The translations under genes and the position numbers were made by a program. This document shows positions 46,906 to 56,364 of a stretch of 64,000 nt of DNA, piece after piece (within the stretch, counting starts at the first letter, position 1; each line of letters opens with the position of its first letter). The notes under the pieces were generated by a model. The model saw only the letters and a list, made by a program, of their open reading frames with translations, made no database searches and was not told the origin of the DNA. This DNA comes from Burkholderiaceae bacterium 26 (GTDB taxonomy: Bacteria; Pseudomonadota; Gammaproteobacteria; Burkholderiales; Burkholderiaceae): assembly GCA_000955795.1 (NCBI GenBank), contig JYOB01000007.1:1-64000 (forward strand), written 5' to 3'.

Positions 46906-47068
46906 TCTGATGATTTATTGAGGAACAACAAAACTCAAGAATCGCGGTATTACAAGGCTTTGCGGGCGATTGTCGTCTGCTGTCGTCCATTGCCATTCGT
47001 TGGCAGCGCGACAATTCTGGGGGCAACATTGGGGGCAACTTTGGTCCCCGAAAATGAGTTGCCCCCAA

Positions 47069-47275
47069 ATGTCACTAACTGATATCGCAATCCGAAGCGC
47101 CAGGCCGGCCGACAAGCTACAACGCCTGTTCGATGGCAACGGCCTCTACCTCGAAGTGTCGCCCTCTGGCGGCAAGTGGTGGCGCCTCAAATATCGGATC
47201 GACGGGAAAGAAAAGCGCGTGTCGATCGGCGTCTACTCAGACGTCGGCCTGCGTGATGCGCGCGAGAAGAGCTAG
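47069..47275 (+). pseudogene. Tyrosine integrase fragment (DUF4102 N-terminal domain)
   Basis: A 68-codon frame starting MSLTDIAIRSARPADKLQRL and containing DGNGLYLEVSPSGGKWWRLKY and KRVSIGVYSDVGLRDARE, the N-terminal DUF4102 domain of P4-type integrases that insert at tRNA genes. A full protein is about 400 residues; the catalytic domain is missing. The frame ends inside the TPM gene's 3' end. It is the remnant of the integrase that would have mobilised the island. Confidence 0.85.
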
Positions 47276-47796
47276 GCCGCCCCGCCTCCAACAATCACCG
47301 GCTTGGCAGGCAATTCGCGTGAAGCCTGCTGCTGTGTGGGGAAATGCTGGCTGAGTAATCCGCTAATGGCCTCAATGCCCGCAAGCGCGCCGTGCTTGAA
47401 ATCGCCGGCACGGAACGCGGCTTCCATATTGCGGCAAACAGCTTCCCACTCGATTGCGGGTACATGTGAAGCGATGCCCCTGTCGGCAACTATCTCAACG
47501 CATCTATCGGCCAGCAGGACATATATCAGGACACCGTTGTTGTGTTCCGTGTCCCAGATACGCAAATGGGAAAAGACCTCCAGCGCGCGGGCGCGAGGCA
47601 TCTTTCCTTCAAGCAGCGCAGCCCAGCTCAACGAGCCTTCAATGGCAAAGCACAGTTGCCCGGCGTGCGTTGCCTCACACTGCGTAATAGTTTCTTCGAT
47701 GGCATGCAGTGTTTTGCTGGAAAAAGGCCGCCTGACGTGCCGACCTGGCATGACAAGATGTTTGAGGTGCTTGAAGATGCGAGCGGCCTTGTTCAT
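47272..47796 (-). CDS. TPM-domain protein
   Basis: A 174-residue protein with a TPM domain (residues about 22-150; HAIEETITQCEATHAGQLCFAIE, RALEVFSHLRIWDTEHNNGVLIYVLLADR). TPM proteins occur with LemA and YgcG; their role is unclear (phosphatase activity is known for a plant relative). The start at 47796 overlaps the YgcG stop as TGATG, which implies coupling. It is third in lemA-ygcG-TPM. Confidence 0.88.
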   Translation of the reverse strand: MNKAARIFKHLKHLVMPGRHVRRPFSSKTLHAIEETITQCEATHAGQLCFAIEGSLSWAALLEGKMPRARALEVFSHLRIWDTEHNNGVLIYVLLADRCVEIVADRGIASHVPAIEWEAVCRNMEAAFRAGDFKHGALAGIEAISGLLSQHFPTQQQASRELPAKPVIVGGGAA

Positions 47797-48644
47797 CACC
47801 ATTTGCCGGAAGCGCCTCCACCACCGAAGCCCCCGCCTCCTCCGCTAAAGCCGCCACGCCCAGCGCCTCCCCCGAGGCCTCCCCACCCGCTGCCGCTGCG
47901 CCAGCCCATCGGTGTGCCGCCCACCAGCGTGAAGAAGAGCGCGACGGCACCAGCCATCAGGCCGACAAAGATGGCGCCAGACAAAAGCCAGCCAATGACA
48001 CCCACAACTCCCCCGGTGACGACGGCGCCAGCCCCTCGCCCGAGAAATGCTCGCAGCGCTCCGCCCAAGACCACAGTGAGCACGAGAATCGCCGGCAATA
48101 GCTGACGAATCGCTTCTGTGCCTTCATTGCGTGCATGTTTTGGTGGCGGCAACGCCTCGCCCCGAATGACGCTCATGATGCGGTCTATGCCCGCATCCAC
48201 ACCTTCGAAGAAGTTGCCTTCCTTGAACCGGGGAATGATGTCTTCTCTGATGATGCGGCTGCTGATAGCGTCGGTCAGCACACCTTCGATTCCGTAACCG
48301 ACTTCAATGCGGACGGTGTGGTCGTCCTTCGCAACGATGAGCAACGCTCCATCATCCGTGCCTTTGCGCCCGAGTTTCCATTGCTCCACCACACGTATCG
48401 AATACTGCTCAATAGTTTCCGGCTCGCTTGTGGGAACCATTAGCACTGCGACCTGACTTCCCTTTTCATCTTCGAACTGTTGGAGCTTTTGCTCAAGCGA
48501 AGCCAGTTGCGCGCGGGTCAGCGTGCCGGTGAGATCGGTCACGCGTGCAGTTAAGGATGGAACCGGAACGTCGGCAAACGCACCGAGCGCGAGCAACGCG
48601 GCTGTCAATATCAAGAGCCCGCGCAAGAATCTGAGGCAGGTCAT
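47796..48644 (-). CDS. YgcG-family TPM membrane protein
   Basis: A 282-residue protein with a signal peptide (LLILTAALLALGAFA), a periplasmic TPM domain (residues about 30-155; LTDLTGTLTRAQLASLEQKL, DGALLIVAKDDHTVRIEVGYG), two hydrophobic segments and a Gly/Ser-rich C-terminus ending SGKW. It overlaps lemA by ATGA and the next TPM gene by TGATG. Confidence 0.9.
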   Translation of the reverse strand: MTCLRFLRGLLILTAALLALGAFADVPVPSLTARVTDLTGTLTRAQLASLEQKLQQFEDEKGSQVAVLMVPTSEPETIEQYSIRVVEQWKLGRKGTDDGALLIVAKDDHTVRIEVGYGIEGVLTDAISSRIIREDIIPRFKEGNFFEGVDAGIDRIMSVIRGEALPPPKHARNEGTEAIRQLLPAILVLTVVLGGALRAFLGRGAGAVVTGGVVGVIGWLLSGAIFVGLMAGAVALFFTLVGGTPMGWRSGSGWGGLGGGAGRGGFSGGGGGFGGGGASGKW

Positions 48645-49261
48645 TTGCTGCTGCCGCTGGGGTTACTCGCGGCTGTCCCGAAATCGACTTGCGGTGGCGT
48701 TGCGATGGTTGCTTCATTCGCCACTGAGAAATTTGGTTTTTCTCGGTAGCCGAACGCCATGGCGGTGAGGTTCGACGGAAATACCCGAATCGTGATGTTG
48801 TACGCCTGGACTGCCTGGATATAACGGTTTCGGGCAACGGCTATCCGGTTCTCGGTACCTTCCAACTGAGACTGCAATTCCCTGAACCCTGCATCTGCCT
48901 TCAACTGCGGATAGTTCTCCGAGACAGCCAGCAGCCGCGCGAGTGTTCCTGACAACTGCTGCTGGGCCGCTTGATATTGCGCGAAAGCCTGCGGGCTGCT
49001 GAGCGTCGCAGGGGTGACTTGAATTGCACCGACCCGGGCACGCGCCTCCGTCACCTGCGTGAGCACCGCTCGCTCGTGGCTGGCATAGCCTTTCACGGTG
49101 TTAACGAGGTTCGGCACCAAGTCTGCGCGGCGTTGGTACTGGTTCACAACTTCTGACCAACTCGCTTTGACTTGCTCATCCTGGAGCTGAATCGTGTTGT
49201 ATCCGCAACCAGACAAACCGAGCGTAATCAGGGCGACCAGGAACACCCAGAGACGAGTCAT
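48641..49261 (-). CDS. LemA-family lipoprotein
   Basis: A 206-residue LemA protein with a lipoprotein signal ending LGLSGC (Cys19) and the family motif QYQRRADLVPNLVNTVKGYA, then long helices. The ATG at 49261 follows AAGGAGG. LemA with TPM partners is a conserved but poorly understood envelope module. It is the promoter-proximal gene of the three and sits next to the copper genes within the island. Confidence 0.93.
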   Translation of the reverse strand: MTRLWVFLVALITLGLSGCGYNTIQLQDEQVKASWSEVVNQYQRRADLVPNLVNTVKGYASHERAVLTQVTEARARVGAIQVTPATLSSPQAFAQYQAAQQQLSGTLARLLAVSENYPQLKADAGFRELQSQLEGTENRIAVARNRYIQAVQAYNITIRVFPSNLTAMAFGYREKPNFSVANEATIATPPQVDFGTAASNPSGSSK

Positions 49262-49486
49262 GCGCACCTCCTTGGACTCTGCCCAGACAACGGGAACGGA
49301 CTGTTCAGCAATCGCAACGGTCTATGCGTCATCGTAGGCGCGTGGCTCTCGCCCAGGTTGACACTCATCAAGGCTTGATGAGAGTTCGTCGCCCCAAGGC
49401 GGTCTGGGTTGGTTGACGAGGGTCAACCTGCGGAATCTCCCAAAGCCAATACTGAGAATTCGAGGTTGTTGCAATGGGCTGGCGGA

Positions 49487-49657
49487 ATGCCTGCCGATCC
49501 GACTGACGACAAGCGCGTTGCTCGGCTGAACGTTATCAAGGATATGCTGCACCGCCTCCACTATGCCGGCAAGGACGACAGCCTGGTTCAGCCCCAGACC
49601 GACATTGTGTTTCCATATGACGAAAAACATCCGCACAGCGGTGCCATCGCCAAATAG
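49487..49657 (+). pseudogene. Possible C-terminal remnant of a PPK2-type polyphosphate kinase
   Basis: A 56-codon plus-strand frame with the segment DDKRVARLNVIKDMLHRLHY, which resembles the C-terminal end of PPK2 proteins. The catalytic Walker domain is absent. It starts inside a gap between lemA and the copper ATPase and is probably a decayed fragment. The match is from memory of the family pattern. Confidence 0.4.
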
Positions 49658-49663
49658 CTCGAA

Positions 49664-52051
49664 TCAGATTTCTGTGCGCCTCAAGCGCAGGGCGTTGGAG
49701 ACGACGGATACTGAACTCAGGCTCATGGCAAGGGCGGCAATCATCGGGGACAGAAGCAGGCCCGTCGCACTGTAGAGAACGCCTGCCGCCAGGGGCACGC
49801 CCAACGCGTTGTAGACGAAGGCGAAACCGAGGTTCTGCTTCATGTTTGCGATAGTGGCTTCGGACAACTGACGCGCTCTTGAAATGCCTCGCAGGTCGCC
49901 TTTGACCAAGGTGACCTGTGCACTGTTCATGGCCACATCTGTGCCGGTCCCCATGGCGATGCCAACATCGGCTTTGGCCAGCGCGGGAGCATCGTTGATA
50001 CCGTCGCCGGCCATGGCAACCACGCGGCCCTCGCTTTGGAACTTGCTCACCAGCGCCAGTTTGTCCGCAGGCTTGACCTCGCCATGGAACTCGGAGATGC
50101 CGAGTTTTTCGGCGACGGCCTTGGCGGTTACCACACCGTCTCCGGTCGCCATCACAACACGGATGCCTTTCTCCTTGAGGTCTCTGAGCGCCTCTGCTGT
50201 CGTCGCTTTGACTGGGTCGGATACTGCCAGTAGACCTGCCAGCGTCCCGTCAACGGCCAGATACATGACGCTAGCCCCGTGCGACCGTAATTCGTCGGCA
50301 GGTTGGGCCAACATGGCAGCCGAAACTCTCTCGGCTTCCATCAGTGCGGTATTGCCCAGGGCGAGCTTCTTCCCCGCGACGGTGCCACGCACGCCGATAC
50401 CAGTGCTCGATTCGAAGTTCTCGGCCTTGTCGAGCGCCAGGTTCTGCTGGCGTGCCGCTTCTACAATCGTGGCGGCCAATGGGTGTTCGCTTCCCTGGTC
50501 CAGGCTGGCGGCGAGCCGCAGAACCTCAAGGTCAGAAAACCCATTGGCACCAATACTGCGCTCGAAGGCTGGCTTGCCTTCAGTAAGCGTTCCTGTTTTG
50601 TCGACGATGAGCGTGTCGACCTTGCGCAAGTTCTCAATGGCTGCGGCGTCGCGGAACAAGACGCCGTTGGTCGCGCCTTTGCCACTGGCAACCATGATGG
50701 ACATGGGTGTTGCAAGACCTAGGGCGCAAGGGCAGGCAATGATGAGCACCGCAACGGCGTTGATGAGGCCATATACCCAACTCGGCTGAGGCCCAAAAAT
50801 GCCCCAGGCGAAGAACGTGAGTACGGCAACGGAAACCACCGCAATCACGAACACGCCGGCTACCTTGTCGGCCATCCGTTGCATGGGTGCCTTCGACCGC
50901 TGTGCCTGGGCCACCATCTGCACAATCTGGGACAGGACAGTTTGAGAACCGACTTTCTCGGATTCGATCACCAAGCTGCCAGAGGCATTCATCGTGGCGC
51001 CAATCACATGGTCGCCTACCCGTTTGGTGATAGGGATGGGCTCGCCTGTAATCATGGACTCGTCAAGCGAGCTGGTGCCTTCAATGACGACACCATCGAC
51101 GGGGACTTTTTCGCCTGGCCGCACGCGCAGTCGGTCGCCAACATGCACGTGGCTCAGGGGAACGTCTTCCTCGCTACCGTCCGGCTTGATGCGGCGTGCT
51201 GTTTTCGGTGCCAAGCCAAGAAGAGACTTGATGGCGGCGGAGGTTTGGGAGCGCGCCCGCAGCTCGAGTACCTGTCCGACCAAGGTCAGCGAGATGATGA
51301 CGGCGGCGGCTTCGAAATACACGCCGATACGCCCGTGAGCTGCAAAGGTTTCTGGGAATACGCCCGGAGCCACCGTCGCAACCACGCTGTATACATATGC
51401 AGCGCCGGTACCAAGCCCGATGAGCGTCCACATATTCGGGCTGCGCTGGATAAATGACTGCACACATCGCTGAAAGAATGGATATCCGGCCCAGAGCACG
51501 ACGGGCGTTGCCAGCACCAGTTCCACCCAGCTCTGAACAGACGCTTCCATCCAGCCATATCGATGTCCGAACATGGCCAGAATGAAAACGACAGCGGTCA
51601 GCGGCAGGGTCCACCAGAAGCGTCGCTGGAAATCCGCGAGCTCTGGGTTCTCTTCCTCATTCAACTCCGGGATAACGGGCTCAAGCGTCATCCCGCAGAT
51701 GGGGCAATTGCCAGGGTGGTTCTGCCGGATTTCCGGGTGCATCGGGCAGGTGTAGACGATCCCGTCTTGGTCTTGCGCAGGTATCGCTGCCGCAGCCGGC
51801 GGCGACACATACTTCTGTGGCTCAGCAACAAACTTACCTTCGCATTTTTCGCTGCAAAAACGATAGGTTTTGCCTTGGTGCTCGACACTGAACCGCGAAT
51901 TGGCGCTGACCGTCATGCCACACACAGGGTCTTTCTCGGCCTGTTCAGTCGGAGTCGCTTCGTGCTCGTGATGTTCGTGCCCGGAGTGCGAATGGCCGTC
52001 ATGATGCATGTGGCTGTGTCGCTCACCGTGAAGGTGACGATGCTCTTCCAT
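49664..52051 (-). CDS. Copper-translocating P1B-type ATPase with YHS domain
   Basis: A 795-residue copper exporter. The N-terminus has a His-rich run, a YHS domain (DPVCGM…[10 protein letters not shown], residues about 40-80) and a metal-binding [20 protein letters not shown] (about 102-121). The membrane/catalytic part has [10 protein letters not shown] (near 442), DKTGTLTEG (near 484), SEHPLA and [10 protein letters not shown]. The CPC motif and His-rich N-terminus indicate Cu(I). GAGGAG precedes the ATG at 52051. A CueR/HmrR-type operator 130-160 bases upstream is oriented toward it. Confidence 0.95.
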   Translation of the reverse strand: MEEHRHLHGERHSHMHHDGHSHSGHEHHEHEATPTEQAEKDPVCGMTVSANSRFSVEHQGKTYRFCSEKCEGKFVAEPQKYVSPPAAAAIPAQDQDGIVYTCPMHPEIRQNHPGNCPICGMTLEPVIPELNEEENPELADFQRRFWWTLPLTAVVFILAMFGHRYGWMEASVQSWVELVLATPVVLWAGYPFFQRCVQSFIQRSPNMWTLIGLGTGAAYVYSVVATVAPGVFPETFAAHGRIGVYFEAAAVIISLTLVGQVLELRARSQTSAAIKSLLGLAPKTARRIKPDGSEEDVPLSHVHVGDRLRVRPGEKVPVDGVVIEGTSSLDESMITGEPIPITKRVGDHVIGATMNASGSLVIESEKVGSQTVLSQIVQMVAQAQRSKAPMQRMADKVAGVFVIAVVSVAVLTFFAWGIFGPQPSWVYGLINAVAVLIIACPCALGLATPMSIMVASGKGATNGVLFRDAAAIENLRKVDTLIVDKTGTLTEGKPAFERSIGANGFSDLEVLRLAASLDQGSEHPLAATIVEAARQQNLALDKAENFESSTGIGVRGTVAGKKLALGNTALMEAERVSAAMLAQPADELRSHGASVMYLAVDGTLAGLLAVSDPVKATTAEALRDLKEKGIRVVMATGDGVVTAKAVAEKLGISEFHGEVKPADKLALVSKFQSEGRVVAMAGDGINDAPALAKADVGIAMGTGTDVAMNSAQVTLVKGDLRGISRARQLSEATIANMKQNLGFAFVYNALGVPLAAGVLYSATGLLLSPMIAALAMSLSSVSVVSNALRLRRTEI

Positions 52052-52179
52052 TGCGCACAACTCCTCTTGGTTTGAAACGCCATCGCATGTGAATCAGCGC
52101 CGCATAACGATTATAGAAACGGTATCGTCCGTGCCTTGCTGCCGATTGGGAGGCGGCTTCGTTCTTTGACCCAAAACAG

Positions 52180-52210
52180 ATGATTGACCTTCCTACGTAG
52201 GGAAGGTCAA
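52180..52210 (-). promoter_or_regulatory. CueR/HmrR-type MerR promoter of the copper ATPase
   Basis: TTGACCTTCC (52184-52193) and GGAAGGTCAA (52201-52210) form a perfect ten-base inverted repeat. Read on the minus strand it is TTGACC-N19-AATCAT (-35 at 52205-52210, -10 at 52180-52185). The 19-base spacer is the MerR-family hallmark and the ACCTTCC-type arms match Cu(I) sensors. In the other direction no usable -10 follows. Confidence 0.75.
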
Positions 52211-52266
52211 GCCCGGCTGCTACGCCGCGGCACGTACCCTGACAAGTCGCGCCCTCGTGATGAGCG

Positions 52267-53211
52267 TTACTCGGTTCCCGGCAAAGGGCTCGCGACCAGG
52301 ACAGCGGCGACGAGAATGGCCGCTGTCAGTACAACCGCTTCAATGCGCAGTACGCCAACAAACCGCCGGTTGGTTCGAGCGGTATCGACGGCGCTTGATT
52401 GCTTGAGCGCTGCAAGGAGGTCGGCCATCTCGAAAAAGCGGTTGTGCGCACCGAGCGCCGCCGCGCTGAAAACAAACGCAAGCTTCAATAGCAGCAGTCT
52501 TCCGTAGGTTGTGCCTAGCAAGTTGGCGGGTTGGTCAACACTTCTCCACCCGTTATATGTTCCTGTGACAACGAGCACGGCGAGCGCATAAGTGGCCGCA
52601 TTCGACAGTGCCTGGACATACTTTGCGCCGTTGGTCCGGTCAGCTGCTGACTGGCCAATGAGACGAGGCATCACAATGAACGCCGCAGCATAAACGAGGC
52701 CTACCCATGCGCTGATTGCCAGCAGGTGTGCCCAATCTATCCAGACGGGCAGGCTGAATGCGCCAGCATCAACTGGATGGCCGCCATGACTGCGCGCCAG
52801 CGCTGCACCCAAAAGTGCCATCCACAGTGCACCACGAAGGCTTGGCGATTGGCTCTCCCATGGGCAAAAGGCCAACGCCACCACGGTAAGCAGGAGAAGT
52901 GCTGAGGCTGCCCACGCGTACCCAAACTCGGTTGCACGCAGCATAGAGACGACGGCCGGCCACGCTTGCCAAAGCGGTGCATCTGCCATCTGGGCGCAGT
53001 GAATCCAAAAATAGAGAACGCTGGCTGTGAGCGCCGCAATGGCGGCGACCCGGAACGTCATCGCAAGCGTCAGGGTGACACCCGCTTGCCAGGCGGACGG
53101 ACTACGCTTAAGCCAGCTATCGCTGAACAGAGTGCCGACAAGCACTGCAAAACCGAGGTTCTGCAGTGCCGTCAACCCAAAGCGCGCAGCGTTCAAGGCG
53201 CCTTCATCCAT
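52267..53211 (-). CDS. copD: Copper resistance membrane protein CopD
   Basis: A 314-residue protein with eight predicted helices and the CopD family pattern: LARSHGGHPVDAG, WAHLLAISAWVGLVYAAAFI with two conserved His-bearing helices, and GTYNGWRSVDQPANLLGTTYGRLLLLKLA. It works with CopC in copper import across the inner membrane. The start at 53211 overlaps the copC stop as TGATG. Confidence 0.92.
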   Translation of the reverse strand: MDEGALNAARFGLTALQNLGFAVLVGTLFSDSWLKRSPSAWQAGVTLTLAMTFRVAAIAALTASVLYFWIHCAQMADAPLWQAWPAVVSMLRATEFGYAWAASALLLLTVVALAFCPWESQSPSLRGALWMALLGAALARSHGGHPVDAGAFSLPVWIDWAHLLAISAWVGLVYAAAFIVMPRLIGQSAADRTNGAKYVQALSNAATYALAVLVVTGTYNGWRSVDQPANLLGTTYGRLLLLKLAFVFSAAALGAHNRFFEMADLLAALKQSSAVDTARTNRRFVGVLRIEAVVLTAAILVAAVLVASPLPGTE

Positions 53212-53579
53212 CACTTCACCGTGAAGTTGTACTTGCCCTTCGTTTTGTGGCCGTCGTGCGTCATGACGGCCCAGTCGACTGAATACGTGCCGACTGCGAG
53301 CTTCGGTACGCCCAGAGTTAGCGACCGGGGATTGGCGCTATCGACCTTTGCTTTTTCCGTACTGACGGCACTTCCTTTTGCGTCCGTCACACGCGCTGTA
53401 CTGAAAGCTGGTTCCAACTCCTCGTTAAAGGTCATGCGCAACGGGCTGGTGACCGATGACACCGTGCTGCCGGGGGCGGGCTCGGCGCTTTCAAGTTTCC
53501 CGTGTGCGAAAGCGATAGCGGGGGCGATAGCGATGGCAGCGGTCAAGCTGACCAGTGATTTCTTGAAGTGGGCGTTCAT
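53211..53579 (-). CDS. copC: Periplasmic copper-binding protein CopC
   Basis: A 122-residue CopC with signal peptide ending IAFA, so that the mature chain begins with His (HGKLESAEPAPGS), as needed for the N-terminal Cu(II) site. A second His is in MTHDGHKTKGKYNFTV. It overlaps copD by one codon pair and follows the CusF-like gene. Confidence 0.95.
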   Translation of the reverse strand: MNAHFKKSLVSLTAAIAIAPAIAFAHGKLESAEPAPGSTVSSVTSPLRMTFNEELEPAFSTARVTDAKGSAVSTEKAKVDSANPRSLTLGVPKLAVGTYSVDWAVMTHDGHKTKGKYNFTVK

Positions 53580-53636
53580 GATTGTCCTTTAGTTGGTGGC
53601 CTATGGAAGACAGGTCGGCTCGAGCCGGCCTGCCGA

Positions 53637-53972
53637 TTACTTGCTCTTTTGCATCTTGACCACAGTTAGCGCGCCGTTGACCTGTTCGGCAACGAAATCA
53701 ATCTTGTCGCCGACCGAGACCTGCTCAAGCATGGCTGGGTCTTTGACGCGGAAGACCATCGTCATGCCGTCCATGCCCAGGTTCTCCAGAGGGCCGTGCT
53801 TAATGGTCAGCTTGCCCGCCGAAGTGTCGACTTTCCTGATTTCTCCGTGTGACATCTTTTCGCTCGCTGGTGCTGCTGCGGTGGCGGTTGCGGAGCCGGC
53901 TTCAGCAGCGAATACGGGCGTCGCGGCCAAGAGGGCGGGTGAGGCAAGAATCGGGGTGCATTTCTTCGTGAT
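53637..53972 (-). CDS. CusF-like periplasmic copper chaperone, non-standard start
   Basis: A protein of about 111 residues with a signal-like N-terminus (PILASPALLAATPVFA) and a CusF OB-fold domain: SHGEIRKVDTSAGKLTIKHG, then LGMDGMTMVF with the Met ligands. No ATG, GTG or TTG stands at the expected place. A Shine-Dalgarno AGGAG sits seven bases before an in-frame ATC at 53972, giving ITKKCTPI. Initiation at ATC, or a CTC one codon earlier, is proposed. The next in-frame start downstream would remove the signal. It is on the same strand as copC and copD. Confidence 0.75.
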   Translation of the reverse strand: MTKKCTPILASPALLAATPVFAAEAGSATATAAAPASEKMSHGEIRKVDTSAGKLTIKHGPLENLGMDGMTMVFRVKDPAMLEQVSVGDKIDFVAEQVNGALTVVKMQKSK

Positions 53973-54147
53973 GAGATAACTCCTATTAGCGAGAGTGCGG
54001 TGGACGGAATGGCAGCAATTCGCAAAAAGAACAGGCCCGGCAAAACATGAGTTGTTCCCTGGCGTCGGTGACACCCGCCGCTCTGCCGTACCTGCGTTCT
54101 GTGCGCTGACGGCACGACTGGGGCCGTTAAGCATAAAGTGGCCATCT

Positions 54148-54322
54148 GGACAGGTTATGGTTGTTTACCTAATCGGCCACGTTATGCTTTATCGGCACGG
54201 CGCACCTTGACGAGCAAGTCCTCAAACGGTCGCAAAACCGACGGGCAAAAAAGCCGGCCAATTGCCGGCTTTTGTCTTGAACTCTTACTCTTCGGTGACC
54301 TTCAGTCCGCCTCGATACGATC
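54148..54322. repeat. Duplicated transposon-end segment, copy 1
   Basis: About 175 bases share a high-identity counterpart at 56667-56843, in the same orientation. Both contain two GGMCANGTTATGS sites (here 54148-54160 and 54175-54187, with a further inverted one at 54131-54143), a terminator-like stem and the stop region of the TnsD-like gene. The sites look like transposase-binding repeats of a Tn7/Tn5053-type end. Confidence 0.7.
54249..54273. terminator. Bidirectional hairpin inside the duplicated segment
   Basis: GCCGGC (54253-54258) and GCCGGC (54264-54269) around CAATT, flanked by A and T runs on both sides, form a symmetrical terminator. On the minus strand it ends the TnsD-like frame. 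In copy 2 the stem sequence is changed but remains paired. Confidence 0.65.
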
Positions 54323-54601
54323 CCGCGCCTCCTGCAGCAAGGTGATAACGCCTTTAACGCTGCCAAGCACCTCTTGCGGGACACGCTTTCTTATCTGGCG
54401 AAGATTGATCGCCTTCCTTTCACTGAGGATGTCCTGACATGCAGCATCAATCGCGTCTCGGGCCCTTTCCTCGCTCTGCTCGCCCCGGCGTCGCCTATGC
54501 TGCCGCCAGCGCTCCGCCAGCACGCGAGCTTCCTTGTTTGCGTTCTGGTAAATCTGACGTACATCGACATTGAGGCGCCGCGCCGCCTCAGCCACGCTCA
54601 C
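54302..54601 (-). pseudogene. TnsD/TniQ-like C-terminal remnant
   Basis: A 99-codon frame with SVAEAARRLNVDVRQIYQNA and AINLRQIRKRVPQEVLGSVK. The helix-turn pattern resembles the C-terminal DNA-binding region of TnsD/TniQ-type target-selection proteins; in-frame residues upstream (DLVP) continue the pattern for a few codons until a stop. The N-terminal zinc finger and the rest of the transposition genes are absent. The family call is moderate. Confidence 0.5.
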
Positions 54602-54838
54602 GGGTACCAGGTCCCCTGCATCGCAACAAGTTGACTACGAATATCGTCCCAGTCCAACGTTCGATGCGGCGCGCGCTGCGTTGTGCGATGAGACAGCATG
54701 GCCACTTGTTTGCAGGTGTCGGCCGGCGGGAATCCGTCGCACAAAACCACTACAATAGCGCCCCTTCACCGGTGGCGCCCGCTCCTGATATCCCGTGCAG
54801 GCGCATGCCTCCGGCTGCACTCGAAAAGCCACAATCCT

Positions 54839-56092
54839 ATGATGTCAAACGCTTGCGGCGTTGATTTCGGCACGTCCAACTCCACCGTCGGCTGGCTGAG
54901 ATCGGACGCACCCACCCTGCTGCCGCTCGAAGACGGCAAGGTCACCCTGCCTTCCGTCATCTTCTTTCACGCCGAAGACCCGCTGGTCAGCTACGGCCGT
55001 GCCGCGCTGACCGACTATCTTGCCGGCTACGAGGGCCGCCTGATGCGCTCGCTCAAGAGCCTGCTCGGCACGTCGATGATGGACGACAGCACCGAGGTCA
55101 TGGGCCAGGCCATGCCCTTCCGCAAGCTGCTGGCGCATTTCATCGGCGAACTCAAGAGGCGCGCCGAGCGCGCCGCCGGCCATGAATTCCGCCGCGCCGT
55201 GCTGGGCCGCCCAGTGTTCTTCATCGACGAAGATCCCAAGGCCGACCAGCTCGCCGAAGACACGTTGTCGGAAATCGCGCGCGACGCCGGCTTCGACGAG
55301 ATCGCCTTCCAGTACGAGCCCATCGCCGCCGCGTTCGACTACGAGGCCGGCATCAGCGGTGAAGAACTTGTGCTGGTGGCGGACATTGGCGGCGGTACGT
55401 CGGACTTCTCGCTGGTGCGCCTGTCGCCCGACCGCGCGAAACGCCTTGACCGCCGCGAGGACATCCTCGCCAACGGCGGCGTTCACATTGGTGGCACCGA
55501 CTTCGACCGCGCCTTGAGCCTGGCCAGCGTGATGCCGCTACTGGGCCTGAACAGCACGCTGCGCAACGGCAAGGCAATGCCGTCCGGCCAGTATTTCGAC
55601 CTGGCGAGCTGGCACACCATCAACCACGTGTACACGCGCAAGGCGTGGGCGGTGGTGATGGACAATTACCGAGATGCCGCCGACACTGAAAAACTCGACC
55701 GCCTCATCCGCCTGATCCGCGAGCGCGCCGGCCACTGGCTGGCCATCCAGGTGGAAGCCGCGAAGATCGCGCTGTCGGACGCCCCGGTGGCGGAGATCGA
55801 CCTGCACCGCATCGCGCCCGAGCTGAAGCAGCCCGTCACGCGTGAGGACTTCGACCAGTCGATTGGGAAGCTGGTCGGCAAGACGGTTTCGACGGTGCAG
55901 GCGATGCTGAAGACGGCGGGCGTCGCAGCGGAAACGGTCGATACCATTCTCTTCGCCGGCGGCTCCAGCGGGGTGCCATTGCTGCGCGAGCAACTGGCGC
56001 AAGTGCTGCCGTCGGCGCGGCGCGTCGAAGGCGACCTGTTCGGCGGGATCGGTTCTGGCCTGGCGCGCGATGCGGCGCGCAAGTTTGGCTGA
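54839..56092 (+). CDS. Hsp70-family protein (YegD-like)
   Basis: A 417-residue actin-fold ATPase of the YegD type, lacking the substrate-binding domain of DnaK. The phosphate loops are GVDFGTSNSTVGW at residues 6-18 and VADIGGGTSDFSLV near 180-193. FAGGSSGVPLLREQL is the adenosine loop. Double ATG at 54839/54842. It is flanked on both sides by the duplicated transposon-end segments but looks like a core-type gene. Confidence 0.92.
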   Translation: MMSNACGVDFGTSNSTVGWLRSDAPTLLPLEDGKVTLPSVIFFHAEDPLVSYGRAALTDYLAGYEGRLMRSLKSLLGTSMMDDSTEVMGQAMPFRKLLAHFIGELKRRAERAAGHEFRRAVLGRPVFFIDEDPKADQLAEDTLSEIARDAGFDEIAFQYEPIAAAFDYEAGISGEELVLVADIGGGTSDFSLVRLSPDRAKRLDRREDILANGGVHIGGTDFDRALSLASVMPLLGLNSTLRNGKAMPSGQYFDLASWHTINHVYTRKAWAVVMDNYRDAADTEKLDRLIRLIRERAGHWLAIQVEAAKIALSDAPVAEIDLHRIAPELKQPVTREDFDQSIGKLVGKTVSTVQAMLKTAGVAAETVDTILFAGGSSGVPLLREQLAQVLPSARRVEGDLFGGIGSGLARDAARKFG

Positions 56093-56364
56093 CGGGCTGA
56101 AAGGCTGAGAGGCGGCGGGACGTTTCGAGCGTAGTCGACATGCTGACATTGGAACCCCGCAGATGTAGCTCACCTTGAGACTGGGGTGGTCACCGGCGCG
56201 GCGAACATCCGCAGCCGGTAGGAGTCATTGATCGGTGGTACGCGGGCATAGCAGACATTGCCTCAACAGTCTGCAAACCGCTTCCGTCACTCGACGGTGT
56301 TAGCTGGTGGCTGTAACCCGCATCTAATTGTTCAGCCAATCGGGCAGCACACGTAAGGGCTGGC

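Noticed and set aside
54747-54756. TACAAT as -10 of the Hsp70 gene
   Set aside because: No acceptable -35 lies 16-18 bases upstream; left unannotated.
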